From the NCBI RefSeq assembly GCF_001730305.1, contig NZ_MIJY01000005.1, positions 48,853 to 112,852 of the forward strand: a stretch of 64,000 nucleotides of DNA, read 5' to 3'. Shown piece by piece: positions 16,311 through 25,677 of the stretch; positions within the stretch are counted from its first letter, which is position 1, and every line of letters starts with the position of its first letter. Source of the stretch: Enterococcus termitis. Lineage in GTDB: Bacteria > Bacillota > Bacilli > Lactobacillales > Enterococcaceae. The translations under genes were made by a program, and so were the position numbers. The notes below the pieces were generated by a model. That model was not told the DNA's origin. It ran no database searches and saw only the letters and a program-made list of their open reading frames with translations.

Positions 16311-16693
16311 TATGGATTCCTACGTAATTTTTCATAATGATTAAATACTCTATTTTTTCGATCGAGTTCAACCTGATCTTCTGCTTCTATAATTATCTTG
16401 GATTTCTCTTTACTTGTTGGCCGTAGCTCAGGAAATGCTTCATAATTTTGTCTTGTGTTTTCAACTTCATACAACACATTCAGTCGTTGTTCAATGGTCC
16501 GTAAAGTCCCTTTTGACAGCCTACGTTCTTCAGATAATTGTTCTCTCAACAGATCATTTTCATTAAGCAGTGTTTGATACTTTTCAGCAAGTAGATTAAC
16601 CACATCTGATTTACTACCACCATAAGCTTCAAGTAATTTATCCAATAAAGATTTTGCTTGTTGATCTGGAGTAATACTAAATCTCTCACTCAT
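16310..16693 (-). CDS. Relaxosome accessory protein, 127 aa
   Basis: Unnamed small protein. Residues 1-35 (SITPDQQAKSLLDKLLEAYGGSKSDVVNLLAEKY) look like a ribbon-helix-helix or similar dimeric DNA-binding fold, and about 40-85 form a leucine-rich coiled coil. The rest is charged. It lies directly upstream of the relaxase with a start/stop overlap, so it is very probably translated with it. By position it should help the relaxase recognise oriT, but no member of the family is recognised with certainty. Confidence 0.7.
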   Translation of the reverse strand: MSERFSITPDQQAKSLLDKLLEAYGGSKSDVVNLLAEKYQTLLNENDLLREQLSEERRLSKGTLRTIEQRLNVLYEVENTRQNYEAFPELRPTSKEKSKIIIEAEDQVELDRKNRVFNHYEKLRRNP

Positions 16694-16733
16694 TATGACT
16701 CACATCCATTTTTATTTAGTACAATGATTGTTT

Positions 16734-17015
16734 CTAATTAGTTTTATTCCCAGCTTCAGCTTTCTCAATAATAGGCGGAAGATATCCTAACTCTATATTT
16801 TTCATCAGAATCTTTGTATTCAAATCCAAGTGCGCAACTATATCATCTACAATTGCTTTCATCCGTAGTTCGGCATCCAGCACCTCCGGGAACGTGCTAA
16901 TGTTTCTGATAATGTAGCGGATAAACTCCGAGCGGCTCATTTCATTCAGTCGAGCGACTTCGTCGAAACGAGCAACCTCTTCATCTGTTAACCCTTCAGC
17001 TTTTACGATTGCCAT
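16734..17015 (-). CDS. Ribbon-helix-helix relaxosome protein (MobC-like)
   Basis: About 93 residues from the ATG at 17013-17015, which has a GGGAGG ribosome binding site; an earlier in-frame start at 17054 lacks one. MAIVKAEGLTDEEVARFDEVARLNEMSRSEFIRYII is a typical RHH core: an N-terminal strand, then two helices with the MSRSEF turn. The C-terminal part is helical. Such proteins bind repeats at oriT and recruit the relaxase, and many also repress their own operon. The four TTTTGGTGCA repeats at 17341-17413 are a plausible target. Confidence 0.75.
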   Translation of the reverse strand: MAIVKAEGLTDEEVARFDEVARLNEMSRSEFIRYIIRNISTFPEVLDAELRMKAIVDDIVAHLDLNTKILMKNIELGYLPPIIEKAEAGNKTN

Positions 17016-17202
17016 CTGCTTTCTCCTCCCTGTGTTTCCCGTTACAACCCGCACCTATTATTACACTGTTCATATTTGATAATTCACTGATCAATTTCTT
17101 ATTTAGCTTTGCTAGTGGAAGTTGATTTCCTTCATATTCGCCTACTGGATCTCGAACTTTTTTATATTGCTTTGTTGATCTTTTATTCTTCTGGATTTTC
17201 AT
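16996..17202 (-). CDS. Small basic protein, 68 aa, overlapping the RHH gene
   Basis: A short lysine/asparagine-rich protein of unknown family. It has a good AGGAGA ribosome binding site just before the ATG at 17200-17202 and overlaps the start of the RHH gene by about 20 bases in another frame, a common arrangement for translational coupling. The N-terminus (KIQKNKRSTKQYKK) is strongly basic, suggesting nucleic-acid binding. It may only be a leader that couples translation of the RHH gene. It is the first gene after the oriT-like region. Confidence 0.5.
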   Translation of the reverse strand: MKIQKNKRSTKQYKKVRDPVGEYEGNQLPLAKLNKKLISELSNMNSVIIGAGCNGKHREEKADGNRKS

Positions 17203-17268
17203 ATTGACATCTCCTTCGATCTAAAATGTAGTTTTCAACTACTCAATGCAAGAGCATAAGGCAAAAAT

Positions 17269-17311
17269 GGGTCCAAATTCGGACCCAACCCGACAGTGTC
17301 GGGATTTTTTC
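17269..17311. terminator. Paired hairpins with T-tracts, possible bidirectional terminator
   Basis: On the plus strand CCCGACAGTGTCGGG is followed by ATTTTTT; on the minus strand GGGTCC...GGACCC is followed by ATTTTTG. Each hairpin therefore looks like an intrinsic terminator for one direction. Transcription from the T4SS operon would end here before the relaxosome operon. Confidence 0.55.
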
Positions 17312-17340
17312 TAGTACCATGAACACTCCTCTTTTTACAG

Positions 17341-17413
17341 TTTTGGTGCATACTTTGCAATTTTGGTGCAATCATTAACACTTTTGGTGCATGACATTTA
17401 CTATTTTGGTGCA
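17341..17413. repeat. Four TTTTGGTGCA iterons
   Basis: Identical 10-base repeats start at 17341, 17361, 17382 and 17404. The start-to-start distances are 20, 21 and 22 bases, about two helix turns, so bound proteins would lie on one face of DNA. The last copy abuts the stop codon of the gene at 17414. They are likely binding sites for the RHH or 127-aa relaxosome proteins. Confidence 0.75.
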
Positions 17414-18322
17414 CTACTCTTTTGAACTTACATCTGCTTTCTGCTGTTCTAACTTACTGATTTTTTCGAGTAACTCAATATTACTTTCTTTTGCAGATTC
17501 AATCTTTGTTTTTATATCTGAAATTGTTGATTTTTTAGATTGAATACGATCTTCCGCTTGCTTGATTTCCGTTGCTGTTTGATATTTTTTTTCACTTTCG
17601 ATGTCAGAAATTTCATCTTCTATTGTCTTTATCTTCTTGTTGAAGTCAACAATCGCTTCTTTATTGTTTTTAATAAATTTCGTCGATTCTTCTATCTCCA
17701 TGTCCAAGCATTTTATTAAATACATTGTTTCATTTTGGGGTTTCGCTTGAGTATCGATCGATACTTTTTTTCGATTAAAGTAGATTTGAGATTGTGTTAT
17801 TTTCGCTTTGTCCTTTTCCTTTTTTACTCCAAAATTCTCAAACAATTTACTTGCATCTAATATTTCCACTGCTGAATCATTCTCTGAAATTTCTGCAATA
17901 TCAATAATTATATTGCGCCAGTTATTTGGGATAGACGACATTTGAATAGTGTAATAGTTCTCCGTTAGTCGAATTATTTTTGCGGGAACTTCTACTTGGT
18001 TTTTCTCTTCTCCAGCAATTAAATCTAACTTAGACCTGCTCGCTAAATTACCGTTTACTTTCAAAAAAATCTCCGCATAATTCGTTTCAGGATTATATCC
18101 GCGTTCAATCAATGTAAGCGAAACAGAACTCAGACTCACTTGATTTTCAACACCAAGAGGTGTGTCAGTGGAAGCCTCTTCCGCTCCATATAAAATAGTT
18201 GGAACAGCGAATACTAGGCCTAGAATGATCGTCAATCCAAACAATAATTGATACGTGAATGACGTGTGTTCTTGAAAGAAAACCACCACACCATCAAACA
18301 AATTCTTTATCTTTATTACCAT
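17414..18322 (-). CDS. Membrane-associated coiled-coil transfer protein
   Basis: 302 residues with a basic amphipathic N-terminus, one membrane segment (about 25-46, then a possible signal cleavage site), an extracellular beta-rich domain (about 55-170: NQVSLSSVSLTLIERGYNPETNYAEIFLKVNG), and a long coiled coil to the end. I do not know a named family. It is the last gene of the T4SS operon, 21 bases after the VirB4 gene, so a role as an exported or channel-associated protein is likely. Confidence 0.65.
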   Translation of the reverse strand: MVIKIKNLFDGVVVFFQEHTSFTYQLLFGLTIILGLVFAVPTILYGAEEASTDTPLGVENQVSLSSVSLTLIERGYNPETNYAEIFLKVNGNLASRSKLDLIAGEEKNQVEVPAKIIRLTENYYTIQMSSIPNNWRNIIIDIAEISENDSAVEILDASKLFENFGVKKEKDKAKITQSQIYFNRKKVSIDTQAKPQNETMYLIKCLDMEIEESTKFIKNNKEAIVDFNKKIKTIEDEISDIESEKKYQTATEIKQAEDRIQSKKSTISDIKTKIESAKESNIELLEKISKLEQQKADVSSKE

Positions 18323-18343
18323 TTCACACCTCCAGTTTATCTA

Positions 18344-20842
18344 CTAGTGTCCACCCGTAAACACCCGCTGCTCTTCTGCTGACAAATCAATTTTCATTGA
18401 AATATTTCCTTTACCTGCGATACAAAGAATTACTTCTCCCAGCTCCAGATTGGGTACTTGATCAAGCTCACTTTCTCTTAATGTACTGTCAAATGCATCT
18501 TTCAAATTCTTCTTAGAGTCAGCATCTTGGGCCATTATAAATTTGTATGTTGAAAGTTTAAATAGCTTCTTAACTTTGTCGTTAAACGCTCCTGACGCAT
18601 TTTCAGAAAGGACATCTGAAATATCATGAGTAGCTATTCCAAGTCCTCCGTATGCTTTCCTAGATTCACGATCATATCTATCTAGCAAGTCGATTGCATC
18701 CATGTTCTCTTGACGGGTAATATTGTGGAATTCGTCTAACATCATCATTGTTCGAATAGCTTCTGACTCATCCTTTTGTCCTGTCTCAACTAGATATTTT
18801 TCACGCATCCCACGTTGCATACTCAAATTCCAAACTAAAAACAATAAGTTAAAAAACTGTGCGTTGAATACATCTCTTCCAAGATTCAACAACTTATCCA
18901 AGTTAAACGCCACAGATCGATAAAAATTCAAATCAATCGTTGTGTGGCGATTGAAAATTGCTGAATGGTGTTGAATCATGCTGTCAATCGTTGTTGAAAT
19001 TTTGTCTAGACGTTTAGATTCAAATGGTGAAAGAGTTGTCCTAACATTCCCTTCACTGTCATACAAAAGATTGTCAACGTAAATCTGAAAATCTTCTAGT
19101 AATGGATATTGATCAGCTTCATATTGAGTGATCCGATCCATTAACATGTTGTTCTTTTTAAAGAATTGTTTGTAAAAAGAATCTAAATATTTACTTAAAC
19201 CATTCTTCAAATCTGCATTGTCTTCTCCGTACATATTTATGAAGATTGTTTTTAGCTTATTCAAGTTTACAGAGTAACTATTATCTTCATCAATCTTATT
19301 CGTATCCTCATCCACAACTGTTGCAAAAATCTGAAATGGATTACTTGTTCCATTTCCTCCGGAAGCATCAACCATCAATCCGTCGTAGTGATCCATGAAC
19401 GTATCATACTCTTTACTAACAACAAAATAATACGTATAATTCCCTAACAGGTGATTAGTACTTCCTAACTTTTTGAATGTTGACGACTTACCTGAACCAG
19501 GGACACCTAATAAAACAAAATTATATGAGAGTCGTTTCCTGTCCTTATGAAAAGGATCAAATATTACTAGTCCCCCTGTATTACTAATTCCAAAATACAC
19601 ACCTCTAGGGTCAATAAGTTGGCTATGATTTAGCGGATAACTTGTTCCTAAATCTGTAGTCGTTAATTCTTTTCCTGTTCGTCTACGACGTCTTTTTTGT
19701 GCTGTCTGAGAGCTAAAGAGAGCCTGCCACTCATACTTTTCTTCACCTAAAAAGAATCGTGCTTTATATCCCTTAAACGAAATTTTTGTATCGATTTTTT
19801 TAGCTTTTTCTCGTACTTCTTTTTTTGTTTTCCCTGGAATGTAGTATCGAATCGTAACTTCTTTGACACTTTCATTGGACGTCAGCATGTCTTGTAACAA
19901 ACTTTCTAGTAAGCTTTTCTCGATTGCTGAATTCATTCGAATTTCACGATTATTTCCGTTTTTCGCGTTGTCCTCGTTATCCCCGATTCCTTTTGTAATA
20001 TTCTGTTTTGTTTTGGTAGCTTCTAGGTGAGTAATATCAACTGTAGTGATTGTTCCAGGTTGACGAAAGATTGTTTCACCCCAGTAAAAGCGTTCTTTCT
20101 TGGAGTATTTAAATAAGTGATAACACCCGACATAGCCATTACCTGTTTTAACCATAAGGTCATCTTTAAAAGTAATTCCACTTTCAGGCATTACTTCACT
20201 CATGAACGATCGATCTTCACCGTTCTTGTTAATGTTTTCTTTTCTTGATATGGCATCAGTAAAATCAGGCGGGGTTTCTCCAAGATTATTTAACTGATAG
20301 ATTATCATTTTTTTCTGAGACAAAGGAAGTTCATTCACATGAATAAATGTATTATTTACACTTAATACCTCACTTCTATGTCGTTCAAGTTCAGCATTAT
20401 CTTTACCAAAAATTTGAATGTAAACAACATTCTGAAGAATCTTATTGTGAGCCTCGTTTAGTTCCCACACTTTGTGATCCCGTTGCTCCAATAAGTAATC
20501 AGTTTCTAATCCAGAAGAACGTTCATACATATATTCAATTTGCTTTTTTGTGTCTACAGCGTAACCCATAAAAATCAATTTAATATCTCCAGTTATCGCT
20601 CTAAACAAATTAACGAGCCCTTTTAAAGCGGCTCGTTGGTTATCTTCGGTTTCTTTCTTAATCGCATAATTTTCAAGTATCAAATAATCCGTTACACCAT
20701 CTCTAGTTACAATACAATCTTCATTGTCTATCCTAATATGGTTCATTACTTTCAATACGCTGTTCGGGATATGATACTTCACTTTGATCTTCTTTTTTTT
20801 CTTTTCAGGTTCATTTATTTCTACTGTCTCGTCAACAATCAT
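18344..20842 (-). CDS. VirB4-type conjugation ATPase
   Basis: 832 residues. The Walker A motif GVPGSGKSS lies near residue 446 and Walker B MMMLDEFHN near residue 699, with the conserved downstream GIATHDISDVL and ILCIAG segments of the VirB4/TraE/TrsE group. The N-terminal 400 residues form the usual non-ATPase domain that contacts the inner membrane complex. VirB4 powers channel assembly and substrate movement and is the most conserved T4SS component. Its start overlaps the VirB3/PrgI-like gene by 11 bases, a coupling often seen for this gene pair. Confidence 0.93.
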   Translation of the reverse strand: MIVDETVEINEPEKKKKKIKVKYHIPNSVLKVMNHIRIDNEDCIVTRDGVTDYLILENYAIKKETEDNQRAALKGLVNLFRAITGDIKLIFMGYAVDTKKQIEYMYERSSGLETDYLLEQRDHKVWELNEAHNKILQNVVYIQIFGKDNAELERHRSEVLSVNNTFIHVNELPLSQKKMIIYQLNNLGETPPDFTDAISRKENINKNGEDRSFMSEVMPESGITFKDDLMVKTGNGYVGCYHLFKYSKKERFYWGETIFRQPGTITTVDITHLEATKTKQNITKGIGDNEDNAKNGNNREIRMNSAIEKSLLESLLQDMLTSNESVKEVTIRYYIPGKTKKEVREKAKKIDTKISFKGYKARFFLGEEKYEWQALFSSQTAQKRRRRRTGKELTTTDLGTSYPLNHSQLIDPRGVYFGISNTGGLVIFDPFHKDRKRLSYNFVLLGVPGSGKSSTFKKLGSTNHLLGNYTYYFVVSKEYDTFMDHYDGLMVDASGGNGTSNPFQIFATVVDEDTNKIDEDNSYSVNLNKLKTIFINMYGEDNADLKNGLSKYLDSFYKQFFKKNNMLMDRITQYEADQYPLLEDFQIYVDNLLYDSEGNVRTTLSPFESKRLDKISTTIDSMIQHHSAIFNRHTTIDLNFYRSVAFNLDKLLNLGRDVFNAQFFNLLFLVWNLSMQRGMREKYLVETGQKDESEAIRTMMMLDEFHNITRQENMDAIDLLDRYDRESRKAYGGLGIATHDISDVLSENASGAFNDKVKKLFKLSTYKFIMAQDADSKKNLKDAFDSTLRESELDQVPNLELGEVILCIAGKGNISMKIDLSAEEQRVFTGGH

Positions 20843-21140
20843 CTAATTCATCCTCCATATCGTACATAGAATCCGGAGAATAAATAGTATAATCTCGTTT
20901 GAGCAATTCTATCATTGTCTGTATATTTTTCATTCCTGGAGACACAGGAGACGGTAGCATCCACACCAACGAAAAAGCACCTAGATAAATTCTAAAAAGC
21001 ATTCTCAACGGAGGATAAACCATATCTGCTAAATTCCCCATACCGAACACTACAATTAGAATAACAATCGCCAAATCTGTCAGTGAATACACACCCCGGA
21101 ATTTGATTTCTGAACTAATTTTATCTGGTCGTGTGAACAT
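20832..21140 (-). CDS. VirB3/PrgI-like inner membrane protein
   Basis: 102 residues with two membrane segments (about 18-38 and 45-65) separated by a short loop and followed by a cytoplasmic tail ending in a D/E-rich stretch. Size, topology and location directly before virB4 fit the PrgI/VirB3 component (DUF5592-like in this group). It would sit with VirB4 and VirB6 at the base of the channel. No diagnostic motif is visible, so the call depends on context. Confidence 0.7.
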   Translation of the reverse strand: MFTRPDKISSEIKFRGVYSLTDLAIVILIVVFGMGNLADMVYPPLRMLFRIYLGAFSLVWMLPSPVSPGMKNIQTMIELLKRDYTIYSPDSMYDMEDELDDC

Positions 21141-21155
21141 TCGAATGTTCAGCTC

Positions 21156-23081
21156 CTATCCTTCTTTTATCTTTTTCAATTCTTTGATCTCAGCTTTAAG
21201 TTTTTGTTTTTTCAAACGATGTTGTCGATATGCTGCACCACTATTGAAGCTTTCAGAAGCTTTATCTATTCTGTTCATTCGTTGATACCTTCTTTGGTCA
21301 TTCATATCATATCCTAATGTTCTATTCTTCATTTGTTGACGTAATGGATTAGTTTTATTTAATTTATACAATTCATCTTCTTTTTGACGAATTTGATCAT
21401 CAATATCTAATGGCTCAGATTCTTTAGTCTCTTTTTGATTATCTTCTTTCTGTGCATTTAACGGTACTGCTGAATGATCAGGTGGCGTATCTTTTTCTTC
21501 GTTTGAACTATTCACTCCTTCATGCTTAGGAGGTTCACTTTGTTCTGCATCTGTTCCCATTTCAGACTGTGAATCAGGATTTATTGAATTATCATTTACT
21601 GAAGTGCCTTCTTCATCTGTAGGTGGCTCAGATTCATCTAAACTTTGTGAATCATCAGTTCCATTTAATCCATCTTTTTCATTATCAGGAACATCTTCCC
21701 CTGCTTCATCCGTTCCAGTTTCCGGAGAATTTTCATTGCCTCCATCCTGAGTAGCAGGTTCATTGATACCTTTGTCGAATCCATCTTCTTGCCCTTCATC
21801 TGGCTCTTCATCTTTATTCTTACTCTCTCCATTTATTCCTTTTGTCCCCTCTCCTGAATCATCTGTCAATGCATCAGCAGCAAACCCAGCACCAAATGCA
21901 CCAACGTCGCTTAATGCTCCGGCTGCTGATTTGGCAACATTTCCTACAGCTTTGGAGCCAGCTCTGGCTAGTTTTGATCCTCCCAAAGCTCCGGCTACAA
22001 CTGCTGCTGTTGATTTCAATCCAGCATCAATCCCTGTAACCTTAGCAAATCCGTTTGGCCCATCCATTAATGCCCAAGCAGCACCAGCCATCGCTACAAT
22101 ATATGTCCAAAAATCAAAGTTTAGTGATTTGATTACGGACACTGATATCAAATAGATCTGATACAAAATCGGAACATACACAATCAATGCAAGACTTCCT
22201 GCTATTTCAGAGAAAATCGCTTTGACACGCTGTAATCCCATAATATCTGCCGGAGCCGCTGTTATTAGCAACACATAATCTCCATACATTTTATTGATTA
22301 TGATCGCAAACTTAAAGCTTGTAATCGTAAGTGCGACAATTGAAACAAGCATAGTCAAATATATCTGCAAAAATTTAACATTATTTCGATAATAGTTTGT
22401 TGCAAACATATCTCCTAACCAACCAGCCACTCCAGATGGTGCAGGTATATCTTGTGGAGAATCTTTTCCTTTATTGGACGTATAAATATACTTTTTCAAA
22501 GGGTCTCCATTTCCAATTTTTTCTGGCTTAGTCAGTTTTTCAGACATTTTAATTTGACGCTCACTTGAATAATTATTGAATGACTTTCCATTCTTCAATT
22601 TCCACCCATCTTCTGAAACTGCCCTTATATCGGTCGTATTATCGAGTATAATCGCCGTTCCTGGCTTTTCGAATTTCTCCGTCACACCACCAAATACACC
22701 TTGAATCATTGTTGAAGTAGTTGTAAAAAGAAATGGCAACATCATCGTAAGAATAACTACAATCAATAGGTTCATTGGAACCTCTCCCGGACTTTTTACT
22801 TTGTTCACCATTAATAAAATGAAAAATCCAACCAAAGCTAAGGTTAACAACCCCCATTTTATTGGTTCTAAGTCTTTAATTAGCTTTTCTAAAAGAGGAC
22901 TATGACCAATATCTAAAAGCTTGATTAAATTACCCATAATTGAGCTGACTCCGTCCAATATACCGCCTAATCCTTTGGCAATAGACATTCCAATTTCTCT
23001 TAGCCCATCCCAAATAGGATTAGCACGTGTCAAGTAGCTATCATAGTAGTTAAGGATCTTAAGTATTTCTTTTTCTGTCAT
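21156..23081 (-). CDS. VirB6-like polytopic channel protein (pLS20_p028-like)
   Basis: 641 residues. The first 380 hold about seven membrane segments with a periplasm-like insertion (about 140-215), ending in a Gly/Ala-rich segment (AAVVAGALGGSKLARAGSKA). The last 240 are hydrophilic, with long D/E/S/T-rich low-complexity sequence, then a basic coiled coil (MNDQRRYQRMNRI...). Similar proteins are called pLS20_p028 family transmembrane proteins and are the VirB6 equivalents of Gram-positive systems. It lies between virB3 and virD4. Confidence 0.8.
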   Translation of the reverse strand: MTEKEILKILNYYDSYLTRANPIWDGLREIGMSIAKGLGGILDGVSSIMGNLIKLLDIGHSPLLEKLIKDLEPIKWGLLTLALVGFFILLMVNKVKSPGEVPMNLLIVVILTMMLPFLFTTTSTMIQGVFGGVTEKFEKPGTAIILDNTTDIRAVSEDGWKLKNGKSFNNYSSERQIKMSEKLTKPEKIGNGDPLKKYIYTSNKGKDSPQDIPAPSGVAGWLGDMFATNYYRNNVKFLQIYLTMLVSIVALTITSFKFAIIINKMYGDYVLLITAAPADIMGLQRVKAIFSEIAGSLALIVYVPILYQIYLISVSVIKSLNFDFWTYIVAMAGAAWALMDGPNGFAKVTGIDAGLKSTAAVVAGALGGSKLARAGSKAVGNVAKSAAGALSDVGAFGAGFAADALTDDSGEGTKGINGESKNKDEEPDEGQEDGFDKGINEPATQDGGNENSPETGTDEAGEDVPDNEKDGLNGTDDSQSLDESEPPTDEEGTSVNDNSINPDSQSEMGTDAEQSEPPKHEGVNSSNEEKDTPPDHSAVPLNAQKEDNQKETKESEPLDIDDQIRQKEDELYKLNKTNPLRQQMKNRTLGYDMNDQRRYQRMNRIDKASESFNSGAAYRQHRLKKQKLKAEIKELKKIKEG

Positions 23082-23085
23082 ATAA

Positions 23086-25677
23086 TCACCTCATTCCCCC
23101 AGTTTCAATTAAATCAATAACTTGTTGAAACAGTTCTTCTCGGCCTACGTTTGATAGCCAATTCTTCAAATCAATGATTGTACTGTTCCCTTCCAGTAAA
23201 GATTCATATTCTGAAATGTATCTAGGTTTATCCTCGTAATACACACGAACACATCTGGATATCTTTTTAACAAAAGGATACGGGAAACCTTCCCAAATTT
23301 TTTGTTTCTGTATATCACTTCGAATGTAGTCATCAAATATTAGTTCCAATTCACTTAACACTTCATTTTGGTACATTAAAATAGACGATCCTTTAGGAGA
23401 ATCCTCTTTCAATGGCATATTCTCTTGTTTGGCAGGTTCCTGTTTTCTTATCTCTAAAACTTTAGAAGGACCAGTCTCTTCTAAAGTTGTATCGATAAAT
23501 TCTTCTGATTCTATTTCATCTAATTCGGATTCTTCCATAATCGCCTTTCTACGGGCCTCTTTTAGTGGAATTTCCGATACATCAACTTTATAAAGTAAGT
23601 CGTCCATCCTAATACGAGTGTGTGGTGCGTCGTCATACAGTTCTTCTATATCATCCCAACTGCATTCTTCATAAGGTAAGTACTTCCAAGCCTCCTCCAT
23701 TTTCGTATCATCACGATTATAAATAGGGTAAATGTTTTCAATTACTTTACCTTTCAAATCGTGTGTTTTCATCGAACGAATCACTATTGTTCGCCCAAAT
23801 GGGATTCGAGCCAACTCATCTTTAGTTACCATTGGAATTCGTTCAACAGAATCAGTAAGCGTCCGATCAGTTTCTCCTGGTTTCCCTTGTCTGGATAAAG
23901 AAAGGTTCGCTCTATTTCCTAAATCATCAATAATCGTCTCTCTAGTTTTCTTAGATTTTGTTTTTACGACAATTATATTTCCACAGTTTGATAAAATGGT
24001 AGCGGCTTCCCCTTCACCATATTTATCAACCTGCTCATAGTTCTGCATAACAAAAACATGAGAGATACCAACTTTTAATCCATCGGTCGTTTTTGCACCT
24101 TGTTCTGGAACCTTTACCATATTCCCAAATTCCTCATCTAAGTAACAAACTCTTCTTTTCAATTTTCTGTTCGGTTGACGTAACCCTTTTTTATTCAATT
24201 CCTTAAAACTTTGATCTATAAAGTTTGCAGCGATCGCATGATTTGATTTATCTTGGTCACTGACAACAATAAATACGGCCATCGGCTTTTTGCCAAATCC
24301 AAGATCCATATAATCAAACGACGTTTGAGCCATTAACTTGGCATTACCAGTTCGTCTGAAAGCTTTCATATCCGACAACATATTCGTTACTACATTCCCA
24401 ATAGTAGCTGCTGCAGGCGCAGAAGCTTTAATATCTTGATATGAAATTCTAGCTGGGTGTCCTTCTGGTAATTGAGTAAAATAAAAATCAAGGACTGCTT
24501 TACCTTTGAACTCGGTAAATAAAACAGTCCTTTTTTGCTTATCCGGCTCTGCTGCGACAAGTATAGGGTGATCTACATGAGCAATTCGATCACCATTCAT
24601 TTCAGCGATCATGTTCAAAATCGTGTAAACATTGATTAGTTCTGGTCGATCTAATAATAAAGCTTCCTCCATCAATGCCTGGGTTCCTGCTGAAAATAGG
24701 GCAATACTAGAATTCTGCCAAATCTTTTCCTTTGCATTATCATCATTAAAGTAGGAATAACACAATGTTGCTAGCTCCGCCTGTGCTTGATCTAGTCCTT
24801 TATTTCGTTCAACTTCAGTCTCTCCAAACAAATATTGTTTGTAATAATGTGCTACTAGCATAAGCGGATTTGTTGAATCAGATACATATGTATCTATCAG
24901 GTTTAAGAGTTTAACTACATATCCACGCTTCTCTAGTAATTTTTTCCATTTTAGATAAAGCTCTCCAGATGGATCATGAATAACCATTGATACTTTGTCC
25001 AAGACTTTTTTCGTCCGACTTAAACCGTCAATAATTTTTTCTACACCAAAAACACCTTTACCAGCTCTTGTTTCTCCTACAATTGCGGTATTGGTGCTCT
25101 CATCTGCAATATATTCTCTAACTCGTCCTTTTTCCAAATCTTCCAAGCTTCTAGGAGCCGTCCCAATTGGAATACCAGCAGGACCATCATAATCATCTAG
25201 ATTGTCTGTAGCCATTGTTTCATATTGGCTATCAAGTTCTTTAGGATATGACCATCTTGACGTTGCCTCTGTCATATGTTCTTCTAAAGGCATGAATCCT
25301 TTTCTCAGCTTATACATATGCTTAACTTCAAAAAAGTATAGTACCAAAATTAGCAATACATAGAAAACAGTAGTAAACCCGCTTGAAAAAGGAAATCTAA
25401 TAAAATAAACAGGCTGCCACAATCGCTCCCAATTTGCACCTGAAAATAATCCTTCAGAAAAGACGTCTGTTAACAGATCAAAAAAAGAAAATACGTAATT
25501 TACAAAAAAAGGGGTTATAGCCATTAGTAGGATACTTAATGGAATAAGTATTCTTCGTAACCCTAAAAACCGTTCAGCGTTCTTATACGGCGTTTTATCG
25601 GCATTTCTCCACGTCTGCTTCCCAAGCTTTGATTCTTTGAAGGGACGAATCATGCTTCTAAACTTCAACTTACTCAT
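23086..25677 (-). CDS. VirD4-type coupling ATPase (TraG/TcpA-like)
   Basis: 863 residues. Two membrane segments near the N-terminus (about 45-65 and 95-115) precede the ATPase domain: Walker A VGETRAGKGVFG near residue 198 and Walker B CYLDEEFGN near 510, followed by the VFVMQNYEQVDKYGEG segment typical of TraG/VirD4 proteins. The C-terminal 200 residues are acidic and helical, probably for substrate recognition. The protein docks the relaxase-DNA complex at the channel. It overlaps the next upstream gene by eight bases and is followed after four bases by the VirB6-like gene. Confidence 0.93.
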   Translation of the reverse strand: MSKLKFRSMIRPFKESKLGKQTWRNADKTPYKNAERFLGLRRILIPLSILLMAITPFFVNYVFSFFDLLTDVFSEGLFSGANWERLWQPVYFIRFPFSSGFTTVFYVLLILVLYFFEVKHMYKLRKGFMPLEEHMTEATSRWSYPKELDSQYETMATDNLDDYDGPAGIPIGTAPRSLEDLEKGRVREYIADESTNTAIVGETRAGKGVFGVEKIIDGLSRTKKVLDKVSMVIHDPSGELYLKWKKLLEKRGYVVKLLNLIDTYVSDSTNPLMLVAHYYKQYLFGETEVERNKGLDQAQAELATLCYSYFNDDNAKEKIWQNSSIALFSAGTQALMEEALLLDRPELINVYTILNMIAEMNGDRIAHVDHPILVAAEPDKQKRTVLFTEFKGKAVLDFYFTQLPEGHPARISYQDIKASAPAAATIGNVVTNMLSDMKAFRRTGNAKLMAQTSFDYMDLGFGKKPMAVFIVVSDQDKSNHAIAANFIDQSFKELNKKGLRQPNRKLKRRVCYLDEEFGNMVKVPEQGAKTTDGLKVGISHVFVMQNYEQVDKYGEGEAATILSNCGNIIVVKTKSKKTRETIIDDLGNRANLSLSRQGKPGETDRTLTDSVERIPMVTKDELARIPFGRTIVIRSMKTHDLKGKVIENIYPIYNRDDTKMEEAWKYLPYEECSWDDIEELYDDAPHTRIRMDDLLYKVDVSEIPLKEARRKAIMEESELDEIESEEFIDTTLEETGPSKVLEIRKQEPAKQENMPLKEDSPKGSSILMYQNEVLSELELIFDDYIRSDIQKQKIWEGFPYPFVKKISRCVRVYYEDKPRYISEYESLLEGNSTIIDLKNWLSNVGREELFQQVIDLIETGGMR

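Larger units (their letters stand above)
17203..17413. other. Probable origin of transfer (oriT) region
   Basis: This 211-base non-coding block directly precedes the relaxosome genes. It contains two adjacent inverted repeats, GGGTCC/GGACCC (about 17269-17286) and CCCGACA/TGTCGGG (about 17289-17303), followed by four TTTTGGTGCA repeats. Position, short inverted repeats and iterons are what oriT regions of relaxases of this type show. I cannot assign a nick site from sequence alone. The hairpins also have T-rich tails on either strand and may double as a terminator for the operon ending at 17414. Confidence 0.6.

Noticed and set aside
16734..17054. Longer start for the RHH gene at 17054
   Set aside because: The extra 13 residues lack a ribosome binding site, while GGGAGG lies correctly before the ATG at 17013-17015.
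17341..17413. CRISPR-like array of TTTTGGTGCA repeats
   Set aside because: Repeats are only 10 bases with 10-12-base spacers, far too short for CRISPR; they are iterons.
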